From assembly GCF_010727945.1 (NCBI RefSeq), contig NZ_AP022569.1, forward strand, positions 1 to 64,000: a stretch of 64,000 nt of DNA. The letters are read 5' to 3'. Numbering within the stretch: position 1 is the stretch's first letter; each line of letters begins with the position of its first letter. Origin of the DNA: Mycobacterium cookii. Its GTDB lineage: Bacteria; Actinomycetota; Actinomycetes; Mycobacteriales; Mycobacteriaceae. Below the pieces are notes generated by a model. The model did no database searches. It was not told the origin of the DNA and was given only the letters and a program-made list of their open reading frames with translations. The translations under genes were made by a program, and so were the position numbers. Shown here piece by piece: positions 1 through 9,377 of this stretch.

Positions 1-71
1 AGTGGCGACTGGTCGGCGACACAGCCGCTTACTGTTAGATCTACTTAGTTGATACGCGCGGGCTGCTACCG

Positions 72-88
72 TGTCAAGTAACTTGATA
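72..88. promoter_or_regulatory. Candidate MarR operator upstream of the first marR gene
   Basis: Inverted repeat TGTCAA-GTAAC-TTGATA. Its centre is also a tighter palindrome, TCAAGT-A-ACTTGA. The half-sites and 5-nt spacing match the repeat at 51877-51893, which precedes the paralogous marR gene. This makes it a likely autoregulatory operator. Binding is inferred. Confidence 0.6.
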
Positions 89-102
89 CTGGCGCAGTCA
101 GC

Positions 103-127
103 GACACGCGATCACCGATCGCGTGTC
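103..127. promoter_or_regulatory. Perfect 10-bp inverted repeat just before marR
   Basis: GACACGCGAT and ATCGCGTGTC are perfect 10-bp arms around the loop CACCG. The repeat ends 11 nt before the ATG of the marR gene. It could be a second operator or an RNA hairpin in the 5' leader. The sequence alone does not decide between them. Confidence 0.5.
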
Positions 128-138
128 AGCATTAGGCG

Positions 139-612
139 ATGGCCGAATCCGAGGATCAACCGCTGGGCTTTCTGGTGCGAAGGTTGATGGCGCGTCTGCG
201 GCCCCAGGCCACCATGGCGCTGCGACCGCTCGGGCTGGGCTTACCCGAGTTCGTCTGCCTGCGCATCCTCGACGACGACCCCGGACGCACCAGCGCCGAA
301 CTGGCTCGGCACACCCACGTCACCGCTCAGGCGATGAACCAGGTTCTGCAGGGGCTGCAAGACATGGGCCTGGTCACCCGCCCTGCGACCGCGCCGTCGG
401 GCCGCGCCCTGCCCGCTCAGCTCACCCGGAAGGGCAGTGCGCTACTCAAACGTGCCGAAGCCGCGGTCGGCGAAGCCGACGACCAGTTGCTGGCCCATCT
501 GAGCCACGCGGACCGGCGCGAGCTCAAACGCCTGCTCTTTCAAGCAGGTAACCCACCCGCTGACGACGCCGCGGCGTGCCCGCCCCGTGGAGCGGTCGCT
601 CGCGGTCACTAG
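139..612 (+). CDS. MarR-family transcriptional regulator
   Basis: 157-residue winged-helix regulator. The core (about residues 10-135) carries the recognition helix region 'SAELARHTHVTAQAMNQVLQ' and the wing 'RPATAPSGRALPAQLT'. It is clearly paralogous to the MarR protein at 51458-51877: both share 'LPEFVC', 'SAELAR', 'AMN' and 'SGRALPA'. Both resemble the M. tuberculosis Rv2887 type. The ATG at 139 follows a weak TAGG signal. The tail after about residue 137 is extra compared with the paralogue and has no recognisable motif; it could be real or the result of a small sequence error. The stop codon shares a CTAG with the convergent permease gene. The target may be its own promoter and, through the shared operator type, the 51.9-kb locus. 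Confidence 0.8.
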   Translation: MAESEDQPLGFLVRRLMARLRPQATMALRPLGLGLPEFVCLRILDDDPGRTSAELARHTHVTAQAMNQVLQGLQDMGLVTRPATAPSGRALPAQLTRKGSALLKRAEAAVGEADDQLLAHLSHADRRELKRLLFQAGNPPADDAAACPPRGAVARGH

Positions 613-1769
613 TGACAGTGCTGTCCGTGCTGTTCGTCGTCGGGGGAGCCGTTCATCATCCGCAACATCGGGATGCCGCCCGTCGTCACAAAGCGGACGA
701 CCAGCAGCGCCGCCAAGGCCAGAAACGCGACGTTGAGCCAGGTGGTGTAGTTCCATGAAATGCCGGCTTCCATCACCATCGCGTTGCGGTGCGACGGGAT
801 CAAACCCGTTGCGCCGAACAGTAATTCGACCAGATATCCGGCCACCACCATCGCGCCGTAGAAGGTGCCCAGTAGTGCGAACATCATCGCCGTGCCGTAG
901 TACTTCCGATAGATGTTCAGGATCGGCAGGATCAGCAGGTCGGCGAAAATGAACGAGACGACGCCGCCGAAGCTGATGCCGCCGTTCCACAACACCGCCG
1001 CCAGGGCACGTTGCCGATCGAGCAGACGAACGAGAAGATCGCGACGACGGGGCCCACTACCGGCCCCCACAACGCCGATAGCACCGGGTGATCGGCGAAA
1101 AAGAAGTGCTGCCAGAAGGATTCGGGCACCCAGGCTGCGATCGCGCCGGCGATCAACAGTCCGACCACCAAATCGCGCAGGATCGCGGCCCACCCATGAC
1201 GAACACATGAGAAACCGAGGTGAAGCCTCTCGCGACAACAGTCGCCGCCAGAACGATCCTTCGCCCTGTACCGACATGTCCATGGCCGCATGGCCTTCCA
1301 TCGAACCGGCCAACCCGCGATCGGCCTGCTCACGGGCCGCGTCGATCAGGCGCGAGCGCACGAACAGCCGGAACAACACCGCGAGCACCACGATCATCAA
1401 CGGACCGCCGATGAACTCCGCTGCGGTGAACTGCCAGCCCATCAGCAGCGCCAGGATGATGCCCAATTCGACCACCAGATTGGTCGAGCCGATCTCGAAG
1501 GCCATCGCCGCGGTGAAATTGGCGCCTTTGCGGAACAGCGAACGGGCCAACGCCACCGCGGCATACGAGCAGGACGAGGACGCGGCACCCAGTCCCGCCG
1601 CGACGGCCAGGGTGCGGGGCCGGTCGTCACCCAGCAGGGCGACAATGGTCGATCGGCGTACGACGGCCTGCACCACCGCCGACAGGGTGAAGCCCAGGAT
1701 CAGGGCCCACAGGATCTCCCACGTCATGGATCCGGTCAGCGCCAGCGCATGTCCCACCGCGTGTGCCAT
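609..1769 (-). CDS. Copper-responsive-type permease, ArsP/DUF318 family (frame broken)
   Basis: Integral membrane permease resembling M. tuberculosis Rv2963, a member of the RicR copper regulon. Hydrophobic segments include 'EILWALILGFTLSAVVQAVV' near the N-terminus and 'DLLILPILNIY' later. A Met/His-rich cytoplasmic loop (MEGHAAMDM) and a His/Cys-rich tail (HGQHCH) suggest metal contact. The start ATG at 1769 has a GGGAGG ribosome site 7 nt away; longer reading upstream would run through the operator. The reading frame is broken three times: near 1235, near 1213 and near 1005. All family-like segments remain, spread over three frames. No internal stop is needed if single bases are restored, so sequence error is more likely than decay. 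Confidence 0.75.
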   Translation of the reverse strand: MAHAVGHALALTGSMTWEILWALILGFTLSAVVQAVVRRSTIVALLGDDRPRTLAVAAGLGAASSSCSYAAVALARSLFRKGANFTAAMAFEIGSTNLVVELGIILALLMGWQFTAAEFIGGPLMIVVLAVLFRLFVRSRLIDAAREQADRGLAGSMEGHAAMDMSVQGEGSFWRRLLSREASPRFLMCSSWVGRDPARFGGRTVDRRRDRSLGARILLAALLFRRSPGAIGVVGAGSGPRRRDLLVRLLDRQRALAAVLWNGGISFGGVVSFIFADLLILPILNIYRKYYGTAMMFALLGTFYGAMVVAGYLVELLFGATGLIPSHRNAMVMEAGISWNYTTWLNVAFLALAALLVVRFVTTGGIPMLRMMNGSPDDEQHGQHCH

Positions 1770-1785
1770 AGCACCTCCCAACGTG

Positions 1786-1802
1786 ATACCCCTAGGGGGT
1801 AT
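1786..1802. promoter_or_regulatory. CsoR/RicR-type copper operator
   Basis: ATACCCC-TAG-GGGGTAT is a perfect 7-bp inverted repeat 17 nt upstream of the permease start. It has the form of known CsoR-family operators, in which ATACCC and GGGTAT arms surround a short centre. M. tuberculosis Rv2963 is reported to be repressed by RicR, so copper-induced expression is expected here. Confidence 0.75.
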
Positions 1803-2008
1803 TCCGCATACTACGACCGTCGCGTCGCCACCGCGTTCCGGGCGGGTCCGGCGTTGCCGCCGATGCGCCGGAACCGACATAATTGCGTGCGTGTGCAGGT
1901 AATCGAGGCGATTCCGGCCCTAATCCCGACACACCGGGCCTGGAAACGCAGTCACAGAAGCAACACCAGGCACACTGGTAACAACAAACAAGCCGGGAGG
2001 GTGTTGCC

Positions 2009-2746
2009 GTGTACCGAGTTTTTGAGGCGCTCGACGAGCTGGGCGGAATTGTCGAAGAAGCTCGTGGCGTGCCGATGACCGCGGGCTGCGTCGTGCCCCG
2101 GGGCGATGTCCTCGAGCTGATCGACGACATCAAGGACGCGATCCCGGGCGAGCTCGACGACGCCCAAGACGTGCTCGACGCCCGCGACGCGCTGTTGCAC
2201 GAGGCCAAGACGCACGCGGACTCCGTCATGTCCGCGGCGAACACCGAGTCGGATTCGCTGCTCAACCACGCCCGATCGGAAGCCGACCGCATCCTTGCCG
2301 ACGCCAAGGCGCAGGCCGACCGGATGGTCGGCGAGGCGCGCCAGCACAGCGAGCGGATGGTCGGCGAGGCCCGCGAGGAAGCGGCCCGGATCGGCGCCTC
2401 GGCCAAGCGCGAATACGAGGCCACCACCGGTCGTGCCAAGACCGAAGCGGACCGGCTCGTCGAGAACGGCAACATCTCCTACGAGAAGGCCGTGCAGGAA
2501 GGCATCAGGGAACAGCAGCGCCTGGTGTCGCAAACGGAGGTCGTGCAGTCGGCCAACGCCGAATCCGCCCGGCTGATCGATGCGGCGCACGCCGAGGCCG
2601 ACCGGTTGCGCGGCGAATGCGACGTCTACGTCGACAGCAAGCTCGCCGAGTTCGAGGAGCACCTCAACACCACGCTGCGCTCGGTCAACCGCGGCCGCCA
2701 CCAACTCCGAACGGCGGCGGGCGTGCACGACTACGCCCAGCGGTAG
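2009..2746 (+). CDS. sepIVA: SepIVA, DivIVA-domain septation protein
   Basis: 245 residues, the same length as M. tuberculosis Rv2927c. The N-terminal 60 residues (VFEALDELGGIVEEARGVP, then VPRGDVLELIDDIKDAIP) resemble a DivIVA-type domain. From about residue 65 to 225 the protein is a long Ala/Glu/Arg-rich coiled coil with repeated heptads such as EADRILADAKAQADRMVGEAR. SepIVA is required for septation in mycobacteria and acts in the cytoplasm at the divisome and cell tip. The GTG start is preceded by GGGAGGG at 1995-2001, a strong ribosome site. This frame is intact although most neighbours up to 15 kb are broken. Confidence 0.9.
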   Translation: MYRVFEALDELGGIVEEARGVPMTAGCVVPRGDVLELIDDIKDAIPGELDDAQDVLDARDALLHEAKTHADSVMSAANTESDSLLNHARSEADRILADAKAQADRMVGEARQHSERMVGEAREEAARIGASAKREYEATTGRAKTEADRLVENGNISYEKAVQEGIREQQRLVSQTEVVQSANAESARLIDAAHAEADRLRGECDVYVDSKLAEFEEHLNTTLRSVNRGRHQLRTAAGVHDYAQR

Positions 2747-2785
2747 CCCTCCTACCAGCGACGCGGGGCGGTCCGTGGCCGCCCG

Positions 2786-2791
2786 TAGAAT
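2786..2791 (+). promoter_or_regulatory. -10 box TAGAAT for a near-leaderless transcript
   Basis: TAGAAT fits the mycobacterial TANNNT -10 consensus and ends 7 nt before the ATG at 2799. There is no ribosome site in that space, so the DUF177-rnc-mutM transcript probably starts at or next to the start codon. Confidence 0.5.
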
Positions 2792-2798
2792 TGCCGCC

Positions 2799-3383
2799 AT
2801 GGCCCGGCAGCAGCGAAACACCGCGCATTCGCACCGACGCTCGCCGCTATCCGTCGACATCGCGCGGCTGGGGCGACGCCCGGGTGCGATGTTCCCGCTG
2901 AACAATACGGTGAGCAGCCCGTCGCATATCGGACTGGACCTCATCGGAATTCAGCCGGGCGCGCCGCTGGACCTCGACCTTCGCATCGAGTCGGTGTCCG
3001 AGGGTGTCTTGGTCAGCGGGACCGTGTCGGCGCCGATCACCGGCGAATGTTCGCGCTGCCTCACACCATTCAGCGAGCACATCGAGGTCGCCCTGACCGA
3101 GCTGTTCGCCTATCCGGACAGCATCACCGAGGCCACCACCGAGGACGGCGAGGTCGGTCGGGTCGTCGACGACATGGTCCACCTGGAACAGCCGATCATC
3201 GACGCCATCGGCCTCGAATTGCCGTTCGCGCCCGTGTGCCGAGCGGACTGCCCGGGCCTCTGCCCCAAGTGCGGCGTCGCACTGGCGAGCGCCGAACCCG
3301 GCCATCACCACGACGAGGTCGACCCGCGCTGGGCCAAGCTGGCGAACTTGCTACCGCCCGAGGGAGATGGGCCGGGGCAATGA
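2799..3383 (+). CDS. DUF177/YceD-family protein
   Basis: 194 residues, homologue of Rv2926c. The conserved core is '[16 protein letters not shown]' followed by a C-terminal cysteine cluster with C-x3-C-x3-C-x2-C spacing ([13 protein letters not shown]). In other bacteria YceD proteins sit next to rpmF and help 23S rRNA or ribosomal precursor processing. Here the gene sits directly before rnc, whose ATG overlaps its stop as ATGA, so the two are translationally coupled and a role in rRNA maturation fits. The ATG at 2799 is chosen because a -10 box lies just upstream. Confidence 0.8.
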   Translation: MARQQRNTAHSHRRSPLSVDIARLGRRPGAMFPLNNTVSSPSHIGLDLIGIQPGAPLDLDLRIESVSEGVLVSGTVSAPITGECSRCLTPFSEHIEVALTELFAYPDSITEATTEDGEVGRVVDDMVHLEQPIIDAIGLELPFAPVCRADCPGLCPKCGVALASAEPGHHHDEVDPRWAKLANLLPPEGDGPGQ

Positions 3384-4073
3384 GTGATCTATTCGCCGCG
3401 CTCGGCGTGGAGCTGGACGACGAGTTGTTGACGCTGGCGTTGACCCACCGCAGCTACGCCTACGAGCACGGCGGACTGAAAACCAACGAACGCCTGGAAT
3501 TTCTCGGCGACGCCGTACTGGGCCTGACCGTCACGCAGCACCTCTACCACCGACACCCCGAACGCCCGGAAAGCGATCTGGCCAAGATGCGCGCCGGCGT
3601 GGTCAACACCCAGGCGCTGGCCAGAGTCGCGCGCGGACTGACCGACAAGGGGCTGGGCGCGCACTTGTTGCTGGGACGCGGCGAGCTCAAATCCGGCGGG
3701 GCGGATAAATCCAGCATTCTCGCCGACAGCCTCGAGGCCTTGCTGGGCGCGATCTACCTGCAGCACGGCATGGATGTGGTGCAAGACGTGATCCTGCGGT
3801 TGTTCACCGAGCTGCTGGACGAGGGTGGGCTGCTGGACTGGAAGACCAGCCTGCAGGAACTGGCCGCGGCCCGCGGCCTCGGTGTCGTACGAGGTCAGCT
3901 CCACTGGGCCCGATCACCTGCGGGAATTCACCGCCGTCGTCCTCGTGATGGACACCCCCTATGGATCCGGCATCGGCCGGACCAAGAAAGAAGCCGAACA
4001 AAAGGCGGCCGAGAAGGCCGTCGAGGCTTTGGCGCAACTCGACAGCGCCCTACCCGGAGAATCGTCCGAGTAG
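3380..4073 (+). CDS. rnc: Ribonuclease III (one frameshift)
   Basis: Double-strand-specific RNase that cuts rRNA precursors and mRNA hairpins. The N-terminal catalytic domain has the signature '[14 protein letters not shown]' and the second acidic site '[12 protein letters not shown]'. The C-terminal double-stranded-RNA-binding domain reads '[15 protein letters not shown]' and '[19 protein letters not shown]'. The frame changes near 3885: residues up to 'ARGLG' are in one frame and '[11 protein letters not shown]' continues in another with nothing missing but about one or two codons. It is coupled to DUF177 upstream (ATGA), and its TAG is followed directly by the mutM ATG. The break is probably a sequence error, because both domains are otherwise well preserved. 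Confidence 0.85.
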
Positions 4074-4932
4074 ATGCCCGAGCTGCCTGAAGTCGAGGTG
4101 GTGCGGCGCGGATTGCAGGCCCACGTGGTCGGTAAGACAATCACCGCCGTCCGCGTGCATCACCCTCGTGCTGTCCGCCGCCATGAAGCAGGCCCCGCCG
4201 ATCTCACCGCGCGGTTGCTCGACGCCCGGATCACCGGCAGCGACCGACGCGGGAAATATCTGTGGCTCACCCTCGACGGGCCCAGCGGCGACGACCAGGC
4301 ACTGGTCGTTCACCTCGGCATGAGTGGGCAGATGCTGCTCGGCGAAATCCCCAATGCCGGTCACCTTCGCATCGCCGCGATCCTTGACGACGGCACCACG
4401 CTGAGCTTCGTCGACCAGCGGACGTTCGGCGGTTGGCAATTGGCCGACCTGGTGACGGTGGACGGCAGCGTGGTCCCGACCCCCGTCGCACCTGGCGCGC
4501 GACCCGCTGGACCCGCGCTTCGACATCGACGCGGTCGTCAAGGTGTTGCGGCGCAAGCATTCCGAGATCAAGCGCCAGTTGCTCGACCAGACCGTGGTGT
4601 CAGGTATCGGCAACATCTACGCAGACGAGGCGTTGTGGCGGGCCAAGATCAACGGCGCCCGCCTGGCTGAAAAGCTGACCCGCCGTCAGCTCATCGCGCT
4701 GTTGGAGGCCGCCGCCGAGGTGATGCGCGATGCGCTGTCGCAGGGCGGTACATCGTTCGACTCGCTGTACGTCAATGTCAACGGCCAGTCTGGCTACTTC
4801 GATCGGTCGCTGAATGTCTATGGCCGCGAAGGCAAACCCTGCCGGCGCTGCGGCGCGGTGATCCGCCGGGAGAAGTTCATGAACCGCTCGTCGTTCTACT
4901 GCCCGCGTGATCAGCCGCGGCCGCGGGGCTGA
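4074..4932 (+). CDS. mutM: Formamidopyrimidine-DNA glycosylase (one frameshift)
   Basis: Base-excision enzyme that removes 8-oxoguanine and opened purines. It begins with the invariant PELPEVE, where Pro2 is the catalytic nucleophile after Met removal. 'DRRGKYLWL' and 'HLGMSGQ' follow, then the H2TH region '[19 protein letters not shown]'. The zinc finger is CRRCG...YC near the C-terminus; the last Cys pair is degenerate to a single visible Cys followed by 'PRDQ'. The frame breaks near 4490, where 'VVPTPVA' must continue as '[12 protein letters not shown]'; inserting two bases (GC) into GTCGCACCTG restores it. The gene matches Rv2924c and follows rnc without a gap. Confidence 0.85.
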
Positions 4933-5031
4933 GGTTGTCTCGTCGAAATCGACGCTGCCGCGACGCGCTCTCGAACTTTGCCGCGCTGGCGTCGATCTCG
5001 GCGGCACCGGCCGAAGCGGTAGAAAGAACCC

Positions 5032-5444
5032 ATGACAGATCTGTGGGTGGAGCGCACCGGGTGCGCCGCTACACCGGCCATAGCTCGCGCGGTGCCGAAG
5101 TTCTCGTCGGCTCCGAAGACGTTGACGGTGTCTTCACGCCGGGGGAGCTGATGAAGATTGCGCTCGCCGCGTGCAGTGGGATGTCCAGCGACTCGCCGCT
5201 GGCGCGACGGCTCGGCGACGACTATCCGGCGACGGTGCGGGTGTCCGGCGCGGCCGACCGTGACCAAGAGGTCTATCCACTGCTCGAGGAGAAGCTCGAG
5301 ATCGACCTGTCGGGTTTGGACCACGAGGAGAAGACGCGGCTCCTCACCGTGGTCCGGCGCGCCGTAGACCAGGTGTGCACGGTCGGGCGAACGCTGAAAG
5401 CGGGAACGACGGTCGACTTCCGGGTCGTCGATGTCGGAGCATGA
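5032..5444 (+). CDS. OsmC-like protein (frameshift near the N-terminus)
   Basis: Homologue of Rv2923c. OsmC/Ohr-fold proteins are thiol peroxidases of the oxidative stress response. The core '[29 protein letters not shown]' contains the conserved Cys. '[14 protein letters not shown]' supplies the second Cys. The natural start appears to be ATG 5032 ([10 protein letters not shown]), but the frame changes near 5063 before '[22 protein letters not shown]'. Taking only the long open frame would give a false N-terminus beginning at 4935. The end overlaps the acyP start by 14 nt, so the two genes are likely cotranscribed. Confidence 0.75.
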
Positions 5445-5715
5445 CGGCGTCCGCCTGACCGCGTGGGTGCACGGCCACGTCCAGGGCGTTGGCTTTCGCT
5501 GGTGGACCCGGTCACGAGCCCTGGAGCTCGGTCTGACCGGCTACGCCGCCAACCGCCCGGACGGCCGGGTGCAGGTCGTGGCGCAAGGCTCACGTGGCGC
5601 CTGTGAACAGCTGTTGCTCCTGTTACAAAGTGGGAAAACGCCAGGCCACGTCGACACCGTTGTCGTCGACTGGTCGCCGCGCGGCGAAGCCATCAGCGGC
5701 TTCACTGAGCGATAG
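5431..5715 (+). CDS. acyP: Acylphosphatase
   Basis: 94-residue enzyme that hydrolyses carboxyl-phosphate bonds such as acetyl phosphate. The active-site loop is '[16 protein letters not shown]' with the catalytic Arg in GFR, and the catalytic Asn lies in '[13 protein letters not shown]'. The size is normal for the family. It overlaps the 3' end of the OsmC-like gene and stands 67 nt before smc, the same order as Rv2923c-Rv2922A-Rv2922c. The frame is intact. Confidence 0.9.
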   Translation: MSEHDGVRLTAWVHGHVQGVGFRWWTRSRALELGLTGYAANRPDGRVQVVAQGSRGACEQLLLLLQSGKTPGHVDTVVVDWSPRGEAISGFTER

Positions 5716-5782
5716 CCCGGTTCCTCCTCGGGACGCGCGGCGTCCCGCATCGTCACCGGCCGGAAAGGTAGTCTGGCACGCC

Positions 5783-8700
5783 GTGTACCTCAAGAGTCTG
5801 ACGCTGAAGGGCTTCAAGTCCTTCGCCTCGCCGACGACTCTGCGATTCGAGCCAGGCATCACCGCGGTGGTCGGGCCCAACGGGTCGGGCAAATCCAACG
5901 TGGTCGACGCGCTGGCCTGGGTGATGGGGGAGCAGGGCGCCAAGACGCTGCGTGGCGGCAAGATGGAAGACGTCATCTTCGCCGGTACGTCGCGGGCGCC
6001 GCTGGGCCGCGCCGAGGTCACCGTGACGATCGACAACTCCGACAATGCACTGCCGATCGAGTACTCCGAGGTGTCGATCACCCGCCGGATGTTTCGCGAC
6101 GGCGCCAGCGAATACGAAATCAACGGCAGCACATGCCGTTTGATGGACGTGCAGGAGTTGCTGAGCGACTCCGGAATCGGCCGGGAGCACGTCATCGTCG
6201 GGCAGGGCAAGCTCAACGAGATACTGGAATCCCGACCGGAGGACCGTCGGGCATTCATCGAGGAAGCCGCCGGTGTGCTCAAGCACCGCAAGCGCAAGGA
6301 AAAGGCGGTCCGCAAGCTCGAGGCGATGTCGGCGAACCTGGCCCGGCTGACCGACCTGACCACCGAATTGCGCCGCCAGCTCAAACCGTTGGGTCGTCAG
6401 GCCGAAGTGGCGCGGCGGGCCCAGACCATTCAGGCCGACTTGCGCGACGCCCGGCTCCGGTTGGCCGCCGACGATGTGGTCACCAGGCAGTCCGAGCTCA
6501 ACAACACGAACGAGGCCGAGGCGGCGCTGCGTCGCGAGCACGACGAGGCCTCGGCCCGGATGGCAGTGGCGTCCGAAGAACTGGCCGGGCACGAAACCCG
6601 GCTGACGGCCCTGTCCGAGCGTGCCGAGTCGGCGCAGCAGACCTGGTTTCGGTTGTCCGCGTTGGCCGAACGGGTCAGTGCGACGGTGCGGATCGCCAGT
6701 GAGCGCGCCCAGCACCTCGACGTGGAGACCGTCTCGACCGGTGGCCCCGATCCCGACGAGTTGGAGGCCGAGGCCCAGCAGGTCGCCGCTGCCGAGCAGC
6801 AACTGCTCGGCGAACTGGCCGCCACCCGCAGCCGGCTCGACGCCGCCCGCGCCGAGTTGGCTGAAAAGGAGCGCCGCGCTGCCGAAGCCGAGCAGGCGCA
6901 CGTGGCTGCCGTACAGGCCGAAGCCGACCGCCGCGAGGGCCTGGCCCGGCTGGCCGGCCAAGTCGAAACGATGCGAGCTCGGGTCGAATCGATCGACGAC
7001 GGCGTGGCCAAGCTCTCCGAGCGCATCGAAGAGGCCGCCGCGCGCGCGCAACAAGCCAAGGCCGAATTCGAGACCGTGCAGGGCCGAGTCGGTGAACTCG
7101 ACCAGGGCGAGGTAGGCCTGGACGAGCACCACGACCGAACGGTGACGGCGCTGCGACTGGCCGACGAGCGGGTCGCTGAACTGCAAGCCGCCGAGCGCGG
7201 TGCCGAGCGCCAGGTGGCGTCCCTGCATGCCAGGATCGACGCATTGTCAGTCGGGCTCGAGCGCAAGGACGGCGCGGCGTGGCTCGCCCAAAACCGGGGC
7301 AGCGCAGGTCTTTTCGGGTCGGTCGCCAAGCTGGTCAAAGTGCAGTCGGGTTACGAGGCTGCACTGGCGGCCGTGCTGGGCGCCGCCGCCGATGCGCTGG
7401 CCGCCGAGAGCGTCAGCGCCGCCGCCGATGCGGTGACCGCGCTGAAGCACGCCGACGGCGGCCGCGCGGCCATCGTGCTGAGTGACTGGCCGCTGAACGA
7501 GTCGGCGCCGTCGGGCGCGCTGCCCGAGGGCGCGCGGTGGGCTCTCGACCTGGTCGAGGTTCCGGGCGGTTGCGCGGCGCGTTGGTCGCCATGCTGTCCG
7601 GGGTCGCCGTCGTCGGCAGCCTGAGCGAAGCGGTGAACCTCGTCGCCGACCGTCCGCAGTTGCGCGCGGTGACCCGTGACGGCGATCTGGTGGGCGCCGG
7701 CCGGGTCATCGGCGGATCGGACCGCAAACCCTCGACGCTTGAGCTCACCTCCGAAATCGCCAAGGCGCGAGCGGAACTCGAGGCTGCTGAGTCGAATGCC
7801 GGCCAACTCGGTGCGGCGTTGTCCGGAGCGAAGACCGAGCAAGCCGCCCGCCAGGATTCCGCCGAGCAGGCGCTGGCCGCGCTCAATGAATCCGACGCCG
7901 CCATCTCGGCGATCTATGACCAGCTCGGCCGGTTGGGCCAAGATGCCCGCGCCGCCGACGAGGAGTGGCGCAGGCTGGTGCGCCAGCGTGAGGAACTGGA
8001 GACCGGCCGCGCCGACACCCTCGGCGAGCTCGGTGAGCTCGAGGCCCGGCTGCGCAATGTCGAGGAGACCCAACACGTCGTCGCCGAGCCAGTCGATCGT
8101 CAGCAGATCGCCGCGGCCGCCGAGTCGGCCCGCAGCGTCGAGGTGGAAGCCCGGCTCGCGGTGCGCACCGCCGAAGAACGAGCCAATGCCGTTCGCGGAA
8201 AAGCGGATTCGCTGCGACGGGCTGCCGCTGCCGAACGAGAGGGAGCGTGCGCAGCAGGCCCGCGCGCGCGCGCGAGCACGCGGCTGCGGTGGCCGCCGCG
8301 GTCGCCGACGCCGGCCGGCGGCTCGCCGGACGGCTGACGCAGGTCGTTGCGGCGGCGTCACGCGACCGTGACGTGCTCGCCGCCGAACGTCAGCAGCGCT
8401 CGGCGGCGATGGCCGCAGTCCGCGACGAGGTGAACACACTGAACGCCCGGATCGGCACGCTCACCGAGTCGCTGCATCGCGACGAGGTCGCCAAGGCGCA
8501 GGCGGCGTTGCGCATCGAACAGCTCGAGCAGATGGTGCTCGAGCAGTTCGGTATGACGCCGGAAGTGCTTGTCGCCGAATATGGTCCGCAGACCTCGCTG
8601 CCGCCGACGGAACTGGAGATGGCGGAATACGAGCAGGCCCGCGAACGCGGCGAGCAGGTGACTGCGCCGGCTCCGATGCCTTCGACCGGCCCACTCAGGA

Positions 8701-9364
8701 GCGCCGCGCCAAGCGGGCCGAGCGTGAGCTGGCCGAGCTCGGCCGGGTCAACCCGCTGGCACTCGAAGAGTTCGCCGCGCTGGAGGAGCGCTACAACTTC
8801 CTGTCCACCCAACTCGAGGACGTCAAGGCCGCCCGCAAAGACCTGCTCGACGTCGTCGCCGACGTCGACGCGCGCATCCTGCAGGTGTTCGCCGAGGCCT
8901 ACGCCGACGTCGAACGCGAATTCCAGGGCGTGTTCGCCGCGCTGTTCCCCGGCGGCGAAGGCCGGCTGAAACTCACCGACCCCGACGACATGCTGACCAC
9001 CGGCATCGAGGTGGAGGCTCGTCCGCCCGGCAAGAAGGTCAAGCGGCTCTCGCTGCTGTCCGGTGGTGAGAAGTCGCTGACCGCGGTCGCCATGCTGGTG
9101 GCCATCTTCCGGGCCCGCCCGTCGCCGTTCTACATCATGGACGAGGTGGAAGCGGCGCTCGACGACACCAACCTGCGCCGGCTGATCGGACTGTTCGAAC
9201 TGCTGCGCGCCAAGTCGCAGCTGATCGTCATCACGCACCAGAAACCGACCATGGAGGTCGCCGACTCGTTGTACGGCGTGACGATGCGTGACGACGGCAT
9301 CACCGCGGTCATCTCTCAGCGAATGCGCGGCCAGCAGGTCAACCAGCTGGTCACGACTACTTAA
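5783..9364 (+). CDS. smc: Chromosome partition protein Smc (at least four frameshifts)
   Basis: Chromosome-organising ATPase, about 1,190 residues once joined. The N-terminal head begins '[21 protein letters not shown]' and has Walker A 'GPNGSGKSN'. Two long coiled coils flank the hinge (about '[20 protein letters not shown]' to '[16 protein letters not shown]'). The C-terminal head has the signature '[15 protein letters not shown]' and Walker B '[13 protein letters not shown]'. Start GTG 5783 matches the family N-terminus. Frame changes occur near 7568, 8240, 8265 (a CGCGCG run) and 8680. At 8680, restoring a G in ATGCCTTCG gives the expected '[18 protein letters not shown]'. Each break falls in well-conserved text that continues in another frame, so these look like sequence errors, not a dead gene. 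Confidence 0.9.
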
Positions 9365-9377
9365 GCGAGGAAATACG

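Noticed and set aside
4935..5031. Longer N-terminus for the OsmC-like gene from 4935
   Set aside because: The upstream residues match nothing in the family, while ATG 5032 in the neighbouring frame gives the expected [10 protein letters not shown] start.
5753..7228. Very long open frames antisense to smc, and similar ones opposite KimA, PPE and ComM genes
   Set aside because: High GC leaves few stops on the antisense strand. None shows a known motif, ribosome site or spacing, and codon positions favour the sense genes.
7537..8337. Separate 'genes' inside smc, ftsY, amt and glnD suggested by independent open frames
   Set aside because: Each piece continues the family sequence of the previous one after a 1-2 base shift; they are fragments of single genes, not new genes.
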